From contig CABJAC010000004.1 in NCBI GenBank assembly GCA_902363455.1, positions 124,001 to 188,000 on the forward strand: a DNA stretch of 64,000 nucleotides, given 5' to 3'. Shown here one piece after another: positions 28,501 to 36,172 of this stretch (within the stretch, counting starts at the first letter, position 1; the number at the start of each line of letters is the position of its first letter). The notes below the pieces were generated by a model. The model made no database searches. It had not been told where the DNA came from and was given only the letters and a program-made list of their open reading frames with translations. The DNA comes from Caryophanales bacterium (lineage in GTDB: Bacteria; Bacillota; Bacilli; Exiguobacteriales; Exiguobacteriaceae). Position numbers and translations under genes: made by a program.

Positions 28501-28718
28501 AAGCAGGGGAGCTGTACCGCCACCACGAAGAACGCGGAATCAAGATTCATCTGTTTATCCGCAAGGCTGAAAAAGAACAAGGCCGGTCCTTACCGTTTAC
28601 GTACTTCGGTGAACTGATCCATAAACACAGTCACGGATCTAAACCGATTAATGTTGAATGGATTTTAAAAGAACCTTTAACTAGCGAAGAATTTATTTCG
28701 TGGAAAAAGCTTTCATAA
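25560..28718 (+). CDS. PLD-like nuclease / SF2 helicase / DUF3427 protein
   Basis: 1052 residues. N-terminal PLD-type nuclease module: HPKAYLF (HxK, His about 194) followed by IIGSSNLS, with one such motif visible, so it may dimerise. SF2 helicase core: Walker A AATGTGKT (about 324-331), DEFHHA (about 416), SATPE-like ITATPER, and motif VI QQLGRGLRKH (about 620-629). The long C-terminus (about 700-1052) fits DUF3427 and ends in an EVE/restriction-like region (YFIDKDHFHWQSQ). COG1061/COG3886-type proteins occur in restriction and defence loci. Codon use is visibly more A/T-ending than in neighbours, suggesting transfer. The start is the ATG at 25560 behind GGAGG. It overlaps the NUDIX gene tail to tail by 26 nt. 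Confidence 0.88.
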   Translation: MSSFQEKLRSQNTAASLSGKSSPVQPADYTAELLTHLNELFYKSIVELQQNQLTGEMIETTNHWLSALNEPLLATPLHRELTSSAALPVQYERSLRAWDLIAPGQENQEKLLHHLIDELSTAQSADWMVSFTRHSGIQALVPSLQEAERIHKPIRILTSFYMNITEAKALRTLMQFKNIEIKIYEPIKKNQAFHPKAYLFTREANLHSAIIGSSNLSKSALTNGLEWNVRIPHSPLTSLVSQAQTLFNNLWNSDEAISCTSAILDQYEQHHLDSPKIKQFVVNDRVAEPTVEYEVIQPNEMQLPALEQLHRLRLKQQTKAMVIAATGTGKTYLAAFDVKQFAAKRVLFVAHRGKLLSQAEETFKKIFTDARATFGRYQANQKDLDKQFTFATIQTFSKEVHLEQFDPNTFDYIIIDEFHHAASESYQKILNYFTPQFLLGITATPERMDGLNIFKLVDHNVAYEIRLYDALAQDLLTPFHYFGIQDDEAIDYEAIPQKNGLYIEKDLVEALERSSRTEYILEMMTKFGHSGTNQVGLGFCVNIDHAEYMAAEFNRHQIESLAITSKQTESEREQAIQRLEDDRDPLSFIFTVDLFNEGVDIPKINVMLFLRPTESPTIFIQQLGRGLRKHESKEYVTILDFIGNSQRAFVAPLVLSGQQSFHSIDRYHVANAVQNHFPILPEGSLAILDRVTETFIIEQMKKIEFSASKQLRESYQRLMTMIGDTPSLNDLVTHPDAPAIETIIQQWKSVLRLKQLEKVATDEEVALLLNPDTRRVLQHLESWFPIREPFSLLMVRLLFNQQTISADDVIRATASRFAVSPEALTHRLPLIQHLFNRWSTSLKHDRIILLVESAAGEYTFSEEMTRILALSPQLVDYLQELIQAGLHSFEQLSGGENWLTSRQSLISRMTYSRSVIQRLLQSPSQEGSWREGVAQAGNDYVLFVNLHKNESIEDQLNYQDYFIDKDHFHWQSQSIATAHGKAGELYRHHEERGIKIHLFIRKAEKEQGRSLPFTYFGELIHKHSHGSKPINVEWILKEPLTSEEFISWKKLS

Positions 28719-29100
28719 TTTTTTCAACAGCTGGCACATCAGCCGGCGCCCAGTTCAAAGAATTTAACTGTTTGACGGGTACCCAGCGTAATTCGGCATG
28801 TTCCAGTGCTTCCGGTGCACCTGATACAATCGTTGATTGAAAAGTCGATAACTCGACAATCACTTTTTCATATTCGTACCGTGTCGTTTCAATATGATCG
28901 CCTACTTGAATCGTACAATTTAATTCTTCCTGAATTTCGCGGTAAAGAGACTCTTCAGGACGTTCACCCGGTTCAATTTTTCCACCCGGAAACTCCCAAA
29001 GGTTCGGTAATGACATGACAGGGCTTCGAAGAGCACACAGAATTTCGTTTTTTGAATTAGTCACTACTGCACCTACAACAGAAATCGTCTTTTTTGACAT
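28693..29100 (-). CDS. MutT-type NUDIX (deoxy)nucleoside triphosphate pyrophosphohydrolase
   Basis: 135 residues. Close to the 8-oxo-dGTPase/CTP pyrophosphohydrolase group: early VVGAVVTN, then a Nudix box GKIEPGERPEESLYREIQEEL with catalytic glutamates kept and the usual late Gly replaced by Asn. Hydrolyses modified nucleotides to monophosphates. The start is the ATG at 29100 with GAGAGG 9 nt upstream (an ATG at 29109 touches that site). Its 3' end runs 26 nt into the convergent helicase gene, so the pair shares transcript ends. Confidence 0.88.
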   Translation of the reverse strand: MSKKTISVVGAVVTNSKNEILCALRSPVMSLPNLWEFPGGKIEPGERPEESLYREIQEELNCTIQVGDHIETTRYEYEKVIVELSTFQSTIVSGAPEALEHAELRWVPVKQLNSLNWAPADVPAVEKIMKAFSTK

Positions 29101-29159
29101 GCTGTTCATCCTCTCTTAATCAATCATTTATGTCTATCCTAAACTACGACTCGTGAAAA

Positions 29160-29307
29160 AGGATCACTTCTTTCATGCGACTCCTACAGGAAAAAGCGCA
29201 GGAATCTGCGCTGTCAGAGACAAATAAGACCCGATTCTCGATTCCATGGAATCGAGAATTCTGGCTTATGTCTCGCCTGAGGAAAGCGCATGGAAAAGAA
29301 GCGATTC
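29160..29307. repeat. Complex palindromic dispersed repeat element
   Basis: About 148 nt built from nested inverted repeats. An outer stem pairs ATCACTTCTTTCATGCG with CGCATGGAAAAGAAGCGAT, an inner hairpin is AGCGCAG/CTGCGCT, and a long arm starts GAGACAAATAAG (29217-29228) / CTTATGTCTC (29265-29274) around a perfect 26-bp palindrome (29234-29259, core CGATTCCATGGAATCG). The words GCGACTCCTACAGGAAAA and GCCTGAGGAAAGCGCATGGA resemble a repeat common in Bacillus intergenic regions, from memory. No coding potential. Confidence 0.7.
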
Positions 29308-29321
29308 TTTTTTTACAAAAG

Positions 29322-29421
29322 TTATCCACACACTAGTAGCTATTTGGGTCAATCTTTTTTTATTCAAATTATCCACATGTGGATAACTTTCCATATGCTA
29401 TACTTTTACTACTTATCCACA
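29322..29421. promoter_or_regulatory. DnaA-box cluster overlapping the promoter of the RlmI-like gene
   Basis: Four perfect TTATCCACA 9-mers in 100 nt: 29322-29330 (+), 29369-29377 (+), 29378-29386 (minus) and 29413-29421 (+). The middle two abut as an 18-bp palindrome. An extended -10 TGCTATACT ends at 29404, so the palindrome covers the -35 region and the last box lies just downstream of the transcription start. Confidence 0.75.
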
Positions 29422-29441
29422 ATCAGAAATGAGGAACTTAT

Positions 29442-30629
29442 GTGCCACGTGAAATTTATCCGGTCGTCGTTAAAACGACGGCCATCGAACAAATTACAAA
29501 CGGACAACCGCTTCTGTACAAAGAACTGTTTCAAAAGAGCAATCATCTAAAAGAAGCCGGTGCCTTGCTCCGGCTGACAACAGAAGATAAAGAATACCTT
29601 GCGACCGGTTACTTTGGCAAGCAGGAAAAAGGTCTTGGCTGGTTACTTTCAACCGATGAACTGCAAGACATCGATGAAACTTTCTTCAAAGAAAAAATCG
29701 AGGTTGCCCTCGATCGTCGAAATGATTTTTTTGAAAATGATTTGATTGATACGTTCCGGGTCTTCAACGGTTCCGGCGACGGCATCGGTGGACTGACGAT
29801 CGATTGTTTTGATCATCATTACTTAATCACGTTTGAGAACGAAGGTATCTATTCCTTTAAGCAGGATATCGTCTCGGCTCTCGAGTCACTCATTCATTTT
29901 AAAAGTATTTACGAAAAACGGGCTTTCCAGATTGACGGTCAACCTGTCAAAGGCGATGACTTCTTGGCCGGTGAACGTGGTGACTTCCCGGAAGTCTTGC
30001 AAGAAAACGGTCTACCGTTGTTGTACCATTTGGATGCCGGTATGCGTACCGGACTCGATATCCAGCAACGCGAGCTCCGTTCGCTCGTCAAAGAACATGC
30101 CGCAGACCGACATGTCCTGAATCTCTTTTCGGATACCGGGACGTTGACCGCCTCGGCGTTGCTCGGTGGTGCTACTGAAACAACGAGTGTCGATTTCTCG
30201 ACCCGGAGCCGCAATAAGACGATCGAACAACTCGAGCTGCATCAACTGGATCCGGCGACACAAACGATCCTTGTACAAGATGCCTTTGATTACATCGATC
30301 AAGCGGACAAAAAAACACGGTTTGACTTTGTCATCGTTCATCCACCGGCGCTCGTCAAAACACAGGCACGTCATTTCCGGGCTGAAGTCGATTTGACGGC
30401 ATTGATTCAACAGACGATTCATATGACGCATCGTGGCGGGTTGTTGCTCGTAACGACGGATTGTCCGCTGTTTGATCAAGTTCGGTTTATGAAGATGGTT
30501 GACCAAGCCTTCAAAAAGCTTCGCCAAACGTACGACATCGTTTGGGAAAGTACGTCGTTACCTGATTTTCCAGAACACCCTTCTTTGAAAGAAGTCACAT
30601 TAAAATCGGTTTTAGTTCGCCGTAAATAA
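29442..30629 (+). CDS. Class I SAM-dependent rRNA methyltransferase (RlmI/YwbD-like)
   Basis: 395 residues. N-terminal PUA-like region (1-75) then a methyltransferase domain: GGLTIDCFDHHYL (about 110), ERGDFPEVLQENGL, AGMRTGLDIQQRE, SAM motif I NLFSDTGTLTASALLGG (about 228-244), and FDFVIVHPPAL, the NPPY-like catalytic motif. Most likely a 23S rRNA m5C methyltransferase. The start is a GTG at 29442 after GAGGAA. Promoter embedded in DnaA boxes. Monocistronic with its own terminator. Confidence 0.88.
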   Translation: MPREIYPVVVKTTAIEQITNGQPLLYKELFQKSNHLKEAGALLRLTTEDKEYLATGYFGKQEKGLGWLLSTDELQDIDETFFKEKIEVALDRRNDFFENDLIDTFRVFNGSGDGIGGLTIDCFDHHYLITFENEGIYSFKQDIVSALESLIHFKSIYEKRAFQIDGQPVKGDDFLAGERGDFPEVLQENGLPLLYHLDAGMRTGLDIQQRELRSLVKEHAADRHVLNLFSDTGTLTASALLGGATETTSVDFSTRSRNKTIEQLELHQLDPATQTILVQDAFDYIDQADKKTRFDFVIVHPPALVKTQARHFRAEVDLTALIQQTIHMTHRGGLLLVTTDCPLFDQVRFMKMVDQAFKKLRQTYDIVWESTSLPDFPEHPSLKEVTLKSVLVRRK

Positions 30630-30643
30630 TCAATAATCCAACG

Positions 30644-30681
30644 ATTCTGCTGATGAAAAAACCATCAGCAGAATTTTTTTG
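30644..30681 (+). terminator. Terminator of the RlmI-like gene
   Basis: Twelve-base stem ATTCTGCTGATG / CATCAGCAGAAT (30644-30655 with 30663-30674) followed by T-run. Confidence 0.92.
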
Positions 30682-30739
30682 GGATTAAAAGGAAAAGTAT
30701 ACTGAATAGCGAATCATTACTCTTAGGAAAAATAAACAC

Positions 30740-31726
30740 TCACGTAGTGATACTCACTTTTCCAAAATGTGACCGTTGATCAAAGAGGTGATACGCAGCA
30801 TTTAAAGCATCAATCTCACGTGACACGTGCTCTTCGATCACGAGATCAATGACTCCATCCGCTACGAGTTGCACGACTTCTGCCAAATGCTTTTTTTGAC
30901 GTAACATCTCTTCCTCTTTCCCTTTCAGTAATGGAAGGGCAACAAACACAGCTTCGAGCGTCAATGCCTTACTGTGCATCGGCGTCAAATCCTGTGTCGT
31001 CCGCGTTGCGATAGAGATGATTTTGCCACGTTCTTTTGCGAGGATGAAGGACTCTTGCAAATGATCTCCTCCGACCGTATCGATGATGACATCAAATCCG
31101 TCATGCCCAAGACGTTTTAAAAGTTGTTCGGCTGATTCTTCCCGGTAACAGTGTGGACGAATCCCATGCTCGTCCAGCCACGTTGCTTTTTCATCATTTG
31201 CCGCACTTGCCGTCACGTCACACCCATAGTGTTTGGCGAGTTGTCCGACAAGATGTCCGACACCACCTGTTCCACCAGCTACATACAATCGCATCCCCGG
31301 GTAAACGGCTGCCCGTTCCTTCAATACTTCCATCGCTGTCAGACTGATAACCGGCAAACACCCTGCAGTCGCAACGTCAAGATGTTCCGGTCTGTGGACC
31401 GCCATCTGTTCCGGAACCAGCATTTCCTCTGCCAATGCCCCGGACCGGTTTCCGAGTCCACCACCAAAGGCAATGACGTGATCGCCGATGGAAAAAGACG
31501 TCACACTCTTTCCAGTTTCAATGACTGTCCCCGTAACATCTCCCTGGAGAATTCCAGTTGACGGAGCTGCCGCCACATGACCCAAAAACATTTTTGTGTC
31601 CAGTGGATTCAGGCTCGTCCCCTCAACTTTGATCTTTAAATCGTAGTTCCCCGTTTGATCGAGTGTGACGTCTTTTTCTGTTAACGCAGCGTCTTTCCCG
31701 TACTGTTCAACGACAAATGCTTTCAT
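30740..31726 (-). CDS. NADP-dependent zinc-independent alcohol dehydrogenase/quinone oxidoreductase
   Basis: 328-residue MDR-superfamily enzyme: N-terminal GroES-like fold (GTSLNPLDTKMF), Rossmann motif VAGGTGGVGHLVGQLA (about 149-164), and DVIIDTVGGDHL. Zinc-ligand cysteines are absent, as in quinone reductase/enoyl reductase types. The substrate is unknown. GGGGGA precedes the ATG. The IS605 element inserted just upstream may separate it from its original promoter region. Confidence 0.87.
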   Translation of the reverse strand: MKAFVVEQYGKDAALTEKDVTLDQTGNYDLKIKVEGTSLNPLDTKMFLGHVAAAPSTGILQGDVTGTVIETGKSVTSFSIGDHVIAFGGGLGNRSGALAEEMLVPEQMAVHRPEHLDVATAGCLPVISLTAMEVLKERAAVYPGMRLYVAGGTGGVGHLVGQLAKHYGCDVTASAANDEKATWLDEHGIRPHCYREESAEQLLKRLGHDGFDVIIDTVGGDHLQESFILAKERGKIISIATRTTQDLTPMHSKALTLEAVFVALPLLKGKEEEMLRQKKHLAEVVQLVADGVIDLVIEEHVSREIDALNAAYHLFDQRSHFGKVSITT

Positions 31727-31898
31727 TTTAAATCCCCCTTTTTTTCATCATCAGTTTAACTAAATTTAGCGAGAATTCTCCCACCTCTAAGCATACCGGG
31801 GCGAAGCCAAGCGTAGGTGGGAGATGAATCGCTCGTCTTGGTAAGAATGCAATTATTTGATAAAATCAGTATAACTCATCAAAAGGACTGATATATTA

Positions 31899-32297
31899 AT
31901 GAAAATGGATACAAATAAACATTCAGTCTTCCTTCTGAATTATCATCTTGTCCTCGTCGTGAAATACAGACGAAAAGTGATCGATGACGCCATCTCGGAG
32001 TTCGCGAGACAGACCTTCGAACGAATCGGCGCGTCGTATCATATCACGCTGAACGAGTGGAATCATGACGGCGATCATATCCATGTGCTGTTCAAAGCAC
32101 ACCCGAACACGGAGATGTCAAAGTTTCTGAACGCTTACAAGAGTGCAAGCAGCCGACTGATCAAACGAGACTTTCCGCATGTCAAGAAACAACTATGGAA
32201 AGAAATGTTTTGGTCTCGAAATTATTGTCTAGTGACGACCGGAGGTGCGACAAGCGACGTCATCAGACACTATATCGAAAAACAAGGGAAGGAGTGA
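31899..32297 (+). CDS. tnpA: IS200/IS605 TnpA, HUH-Y1 transposase
   Basis: 132 residues. HUH motif HIHVLF (about residues 64-69) and the catalytic Tyr in VIRHYIEKQGKE near residue 125 are intact, as is the opening VFLLNYHLVLVVKYRRK. It cuts and joins single-stranded DNA at the element ends. An ATG at 31905 is an alternative start. Ends 5 nt before the tnpB start. Confidence 0.93.
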   Translation: MKMDTNKHSVFLLNYHLVLVVKYRRKVIDDAISEFARQTFERIGASYHITLNEWNHDGDHIHVLFKAHPNTEMSKFLNAYKSASSRLIKRDFPHVKKQLWKEMFWSRNYCLVTTGGATSDVIRHYIEKQGKE

Positions 32298-32302
32298 TCA
32301 CT

Positions 32303-33394
32303 TTGCTGAAGGCGTATAAGTTTCGACTTTATCCGACGAAACCGCAACGAGAATATTTTATGAAGACGTTCGGTTGTGTCCGTTTCGTCTACAATAAGAT
32401 GCTCGAAGAGCGGATTCGACTGTATGAAGACTCGAAGCTCAACCCTGGCGCAAAGCAAAAGCTCCCAACCCCAGCGAAGTACAAGCCTGAATTCCCTTTC
32501 CTCAAAGAAGTCGACAGTCTTTCCCTTGCGAACGCTCAGATGGACTTGAACAGGGCGTACCAAAACTTTTTTCGGGATCAGTCTGTCGGATTTCCGAAAT
32601 CCAAATCAAAGCATAACGACCGAGCCTCTTACACGACCAACAATCTGAAGGGGAGCATCCGCATCGAAGAGTGTAAGGTGAAACTGCCTAAAATCGGTTT
32701 TGTGAAGTTGAAACAACATCGTCCGTTTGATGGTGTCATCAAGTCCGCGACGGTCTCGATGACGAAGACAAAGAAATTCTTCATCTCGATCCTTGTCGAT
32801 CAATCCGAAGAGCAATGGGTTCCGGCCAAGAATAAAGTAGGAATCGACCTTGGTCTGGAGCACTTCGCCATCATGACAAATGATGAGCGTGTTTCTGAGA
32901 AAGTTGACAATCCTCGTTTTCTTCGAAAGTCCGAAGAGAAAATCAAGAAGGCGCAACGCGCCTTGTCACGCAAGAAAATCGGAAGTAAGAACCGAGACAA
33001 GGCGAGGATGATCCTAGCCAAGAAGCATGAAAAGATTGCACATCAACGTCAAGATTTTCTTAATAAGCTGTCGAAACGGATCGTTGACGATAACCAAGTC
33101 ATCGTCGTCGAGACACTGAAGTCGAAGAACATGATGAAGAACCATAAGATCGCCAAATCGATTGGAGACGTCAGTTGGTATGCGTTCGTCCGACAGCTGG
33201 AATACAAATGCACATTCTACGGACGAACACTAATCAAAGCGGACCAATGGTACGCCTCTACTCAAATCTGTTCTTCTTGTGGAGTAAAAGGTGAGAAGAA
33301 AACGATCGATGTACGCGAATGGACGTGTACTTGTGGCGCTCATCATGACAGAGATATTAATGCGAGTATCAACTTGTTGCTGTTAGCAGACTGA
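32303..33394 (+). CDS. tnpB: TnpB RNA-guided nuclease
   Basis: 363 residues starting at TTG with GGAG 8 nt upstream (GTG at 32294 is possible). N-terminal KAYKFRLYPTKPQ, RuvC-like catalytic Asp in GIDLGLEHF (about 182), Glu in VVETLKSKNM, and final Asp in HHDRDINASINLLL; zinc ribbon CSSC...CTCG. All catalytic residues are present, so it should be active with an omega RNA from the right end. TnpB is the ancestor type of Cas12 and favours retention of the element. Confidence 0.93.
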   Translation: MLKAYKFRLYPTKPQREYFMKTFGCVRFVYNKMLEERIRLYEDSKLNPGAKQKLPTPAKYKPEFPFLKEVDSLSLANAQMDLNRAYQNFFRDQSVGFPKSKSKHNDRASYTTNNLKGSIRIEECKVKLPKIGFVKLKQHRPFDGVIKSATVSMTKTKKFFISILVDQSEEQWVPAKNKVGIDLGLEHFAIMTNDERVSEKVDNPRFLRKSEEKIKKAQRALSRKKIGSKNRDKARMILAKKHEKIAHQRQDFLNKLSKRIVDDNQVIVVETLKSKNMMKNHKIAKSIGDVSWYAFVRQLEYKCTFYGRTLIKADQWYASTQICSSCGVKGEKKTIDVREWTCTCGAHHDRDINASINLLLLAD

Positions 33395-33515
33395 AAACCC
33401 TTCAGGGTGGGAACCACCCGATGAGCTTGGTAAATAACCGTAGCTAGTAAAAGTACGATCTTCCCAAGAAGCTCCCACTTCAATTTGCGAAGCAAATACG
33501 TGGTGAGTAGTTCAC
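33350..33515 (+). ncRNA. Predicted omega RNA (reRNA) at the IS605 right end
   Basis: In this family the guide RNA overlaps the 3' end of tnpB and runs to the element end; here 33395-33515 is noncoding and rich in hairpins. If the element ends in TTCAC at 33515, the guide would start with CATGATTCAGAATACTC just outside it. Boundaries are inferred, not observed. Confidence 0.5.
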
Positions 33516-33591
33516 CATGATTCAGAATACTCTAACATTCTCGCTTCATGATATGATGAAGTTACCTTAACTCAGAAAGGACGTTTTTTTC

Positions 33592-34827
33592 GTGAAACAT
33601 GATTTGATTCGTCGTTTGACTACATATGCAAAAATCGATACCCAGTCGAACTACGCCAGTACAACCGTCCCGACAACCGAAGGACAATGGACGCTTGCTC
33701 GACTTCTCGTGGACGAGCTGAAGGAAATTGGGATGAGTGATGTGACCGTTGATGCCAATGGATATGTCATGGCGACTCTCCCTTCAAACACGGATACCGA
33801 CGTTCCAACGATTGGATTTTTAGCCCATCTCGATACGGCGACTGACTTTACGGGAACAAACGTTAATCCGCAAATCGTCGAAGAGTATGATGGCGAAGAC
33901 TTGGTTCTCAACGCGACGCTCCCTGTCATCCTGTCACCAAAGGATTTTCCGGCGCTGAAAAACTATGTCGGACATACACTGATGACGACAGACGGGACGA
34001 CTTTGCTGGGAGCAGATAATAAAGCTGGCATCGCCGAGATCATGACAGCGATGCACCACCTTATCACCCATCCGGAAATCAAACATGGTCGGATCCGGGT
34101 CGCGTTTACACCGGATGAAGAAATCGGTCGTGGTCCCCACCATTTTGATGTCGCGGCCTTTGATGCGAAGTTTGCGTATACAGTCGACGGTGGTCCACTC
34201 GGCGAACTCGAATATGAAAGCTTTAACGCCGCTGCGGCAGAAATCGTTTTCCATGGCACGAACGTCCATCCAGGGACGGCGAAAGACAAGATGGTCAATT
34301 CGCAAAAACATGCGATGGCTTTCCAAAACCGGTTACCGGGTGACGAAGCTCCTGAATTTACGGATGGTTTCGAAGGGTTCTATCATCTAATCTCGTTTGA
34401 AGGATCGGTCGAAAAAACGACGGTCCAGTACATCATCCGTGATTTTGACCGCGCAAAATTCGAAGCCCGGAAACACTTCCTGACGGCTTTGGTCGAAGAA
34501 TGGAACAAGAAATATGGCGCAGGAAGCGTTGAAATCAAACTGAACGATCAATACTACAACATGCGTGAAAAAATCGAGCCACACATGGAAATCGTTGATA
34601 TCGCCCATGCGGCGATGGAGTCACGTGGTGTCACACCAATCATCAAACCGATTCGTGGCGGGACGGACGGCTCTCAGCTCTCTTACATGGGACTTCCGAC
34701 ACCAAACATCTTTACGGGCGGCGAAAACTACCACGGAAAGTTTGAATTCATTTCCGTCGACAATATGGTCAAAGCAACAGAAGTTGTGGTTGCGATTGCC
34801 GAACGATTCGCTCAGTCGTCTAAATAA
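33592..34827 (+). CDS. pepT: Peptidase T (tripeptide aminopeptidase)
   Basis: 411-residue M20 dizinc exopeptidase that removes the N-terminal residue of tripeptides. Metal and catalytic motifs: HLDTATDF (His near 82), LLGADNKAG (bridging Asp), TPDEEIGRG (catalytic and ligand Glu), VDGGPLG, and the late His in NYHGKFEF. The start is a GTG at 33592 behind AAAGGAC. Monocistronic; length is standard. Confidence 0.95.
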   Translation: MKHDLIRRLTTYAKIDTQSNYASTTVPTTEGQWTLARLLVDELKEIGMSDVTVDANGYVMATLPSNTDTDVPTIGFLAHLDTATDFTGTNVNPQIVEEYDGEDLVLNATLPVILSPKDFPALKNYVGHTLMTTDGTTLLGADNKAGIAEIMTAMHHLITHPEIKHGRIRVAFTPDEEIGRGPHHFDVAAFDAKFAYTVDGGPLGELEYESFNAAAAEIVFHGTNVHPGTAKDKMVNSQKHAMAFQNRLPGDEAPEFTDGFEGFYHLISFEGSVEKTTVQYIIRDFDRAKFEARKHFLTALVEEWNKKYGAGSVEIKLNDQYYNMREKIEPHMEIVDIAHAAMESRGVTPIIKPIRGGTDGSQLSYMGLPTPNIFTGGENYHGKFEFISVDNMVKATEVVVAIAERFAQSSK

Positions 34828-34839
34828 GATTGCTCAAGA

Positions 34840-34873
34840 AAAGCAGATTCTCGCCTCGAGAATCTGCTTTTTT
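34840..34873. terminator. Terminator between pepT and the convergent DUF916 gene
   Basis: Fourteen-base stem AAAGCAGATTCTCG / CGAGAATCTGCTTT (34840-34853 with 34857-34870), T-run to 34873; it can serve both directions. Confidence 0.88.
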
Positions 34874-34875
34874 CA

Positions 34876-35880
34876 TCAAGAATGCTGTTGCTTCTTTAAA
34901 CGATAGATGTATCCGAGCAGGAGAAAAATAATCAAGGTCGAGGCAATCATTAATTCTTTTGACCATTCTCCAATCAAGGAGTTTGAATTCTTTTCGATTT
35001 TTGGAATCTTCTCTTCCATTTGTTTTACTTGTTTTTCCGTCACCGTAAATTCATCGTTCCATATCCACGTCCGTTCTTTCCCCTCGACGCGAATCACCAC
35101 TTGGTACGTGCCGGCTTTTAAAATCCCCATCGTCTCAATCGGCACCGTCATGTAGGTCGATGGTGCAAAGCGAACGTCCATTTCTTTTCGAACGATAACC
35201 TTTTTATTTTTCGAAATGACCGCTTCAAATTTCATCGGTTTCGTAATCGTCGCGGCTTGGTTCGCAAGCTTCACCAAAATGTTCGGGCGTGTCAGGTAGG
35301 ATTTGGTTTGAATTCCTTCATACGTCAATTCAGGAGAGACGTCTTTAATCTCGGAACGGACCTTCAATCCGATGATATAGGCATGTCGGTTTTGAATCCC
35401 GATTGTATCTTCTTTTGTTTCGTTTTCGTCGAATTTTTTTTCGACTCGGATTCCTGCAAGAACGGTTCCGGTCAGTTCATTTGGAATTTGCAGGGGCAAG
35501 GAAACAACCTTCGATTCGCCGCCTTTGATGAAGGTCGATTCCGTAGCTGGTCGAATCATTTCTGTTAAGGAAACAGGAGCAAGCGGTTTTTTCTGCTCAT
35601 AGACGATTAATCCATTCCCATTCGTCGTCGCGTTGCGAATGGATGTTAAAAACGTTTGATCGTCCGAACCATGATTGTAGATACGAACCCGGACATCCGT
35701 TTTTTGATTGGCCGCCATCCGTAAATCAAAGTACGTGACACCCGAGTCGACTTGAAATTCGTTTGGTATCGCTTCAATCGAAAAATTGACAGGCGCATCT
35801 GCTTTGACGAAAGATGGACTTCCTATACCGAATACAAGATACAATACGACAAAAAAACCACTAAGTCCCCACTTCTTCAT
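34876..35880 (-). CDS. DUF916/DUF3324 WxL-interacting-type surface protein
   Basis: 334 residues. Signal peptide (about 1-27, ending near VKADA), DUF916 domain (FSIEAIPNEFQVDSGVTYFDL onward), DUF3324 region (about 170-290), C-terminal transmembrane helix (about 306-324) and a basic tail: the layout of WxL-interacting proteins that bind peptidoglycan. The start is the ATG at 35880, overlapping the upstream gene by 20 nt; the frame is open to 35964 but that stretch is a basic Lys/Arg leader without homology. No WxL-domain gene is near, so this is an orphan. Confidence 0.78.
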   Translation of the reverse strand: MKKWGLSGFFVVLYLVFGIGSPSFVKADAPVNFSIEAIPNEFQVDSGVTYFDLRMAANQKTDVRVRIYNHGSDDQTFLTSIRNATTNGNGLIVYEQKKPLAPVSLTEMIRPATESTFIKGGESKVVSLPLQIPNELTGTVLAGIRVEKKFDENETKEDTIGIQNRHAYIIGLKVRSEIKDVSPELTYEGIQTKSYLTRPNILVKLANQAATITKPMKFEAVISKNKKVIVRKEMDVRFAPSTYMTVPIETMGILKAGTYQVVIRVEGKERTWIWNDEFTVTEKQVKQMEEKIPKIEKNSNSLIGEWSKELMIASTLIIFLLLGYIYRLKKQQHS

Positions 35881-36172
35881 TCGTTTCTTCCGGTGATTCC
35901 GTGTCTGGAACTGTCGCTTCTTCTTCTTGATCCTGCGTATTTGTTTGTTCAAGAAGTATTTCACATGTTTTCTTTTTTTCTAAACGTATAGAATCATCCG
36001 GCGATTCAGCCTCTCTCTCCAGTTCTTCTAATAATTTTTTACAAATTTCAATCGTTAACGGTTCTTCCACTTCCGTCTGATTCGTGACCGCCCGGCTTGA
36101 GTCGACCGGTAAGAACAGGGAACAAAGAAAAATTATGATTACAATGAGATTCGGAGAACAATTTTTATGCAT
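35861..36172 (-). CDS. Small exported acidic protein, partner of the DUF916 gene
   Basis: 103 residues: signal peptide (hydrophobic about 8-22, cleavage near SRA), then an acidic Glu/Thr-rich region with two cysteines (IEICKKLL and KKTCEILL) spaced about 26 apart in helical segments, which could form a disulfide, and a Glu-rich tail. No family recognised. It overlaps the DUF916 gene by 20 nt, so translation is coupled. The 249 nt upstream (36173-36421) are very AT-rich and contain only the next gene's terminator. Confidence 0.65.
   Translation of the reverse strand: MHKNCSPNLIVIIIFLCSLFLPVDSSRAVTNQTEVEEPLTIEICKKLLEELEREAESPDDSIRLEKKKTCEILLEQTNTQDQEEEATVPDTESPEETNEEVGT

Larger units (their letters stand above)
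31770..33517 (+). mobile_element. IS200/IS605-family element (tnpA-tnpB)
   Basis: About 1.75 kb. Left-end hairpin with a perfect 10-bp stem TCTCCCACCT / AGGTGGGAGA (31777-31786 with 31815-31824), then tnpA, tnpB, and a right end with nested hairpins CTCCCAC / GTGGTGAG (33472-33478, 33500-33507), ATTTGC/GCAAAT inside it, and TGGTGA/TCACCA (33501-33517). Exact ends cannot be fixed because these elements make no target duplications. Confidence 0.82.

Noticed and set aside
29322..29421. Replication origin
   Set aside because: DnaA boxes are clustered, but no dnaA, dnaN or rpmH gene is nearby and no distinct AT-rich unwinding region with DnaA-trio was identified; a regulatory or titration role fits better.
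13035..33517. Composite transposon between the IS30 and IS605 elements
   Set aside because: The elements belong to unrelated families with different ends, and the DNA between is mostly ordinary chromosomal genes.
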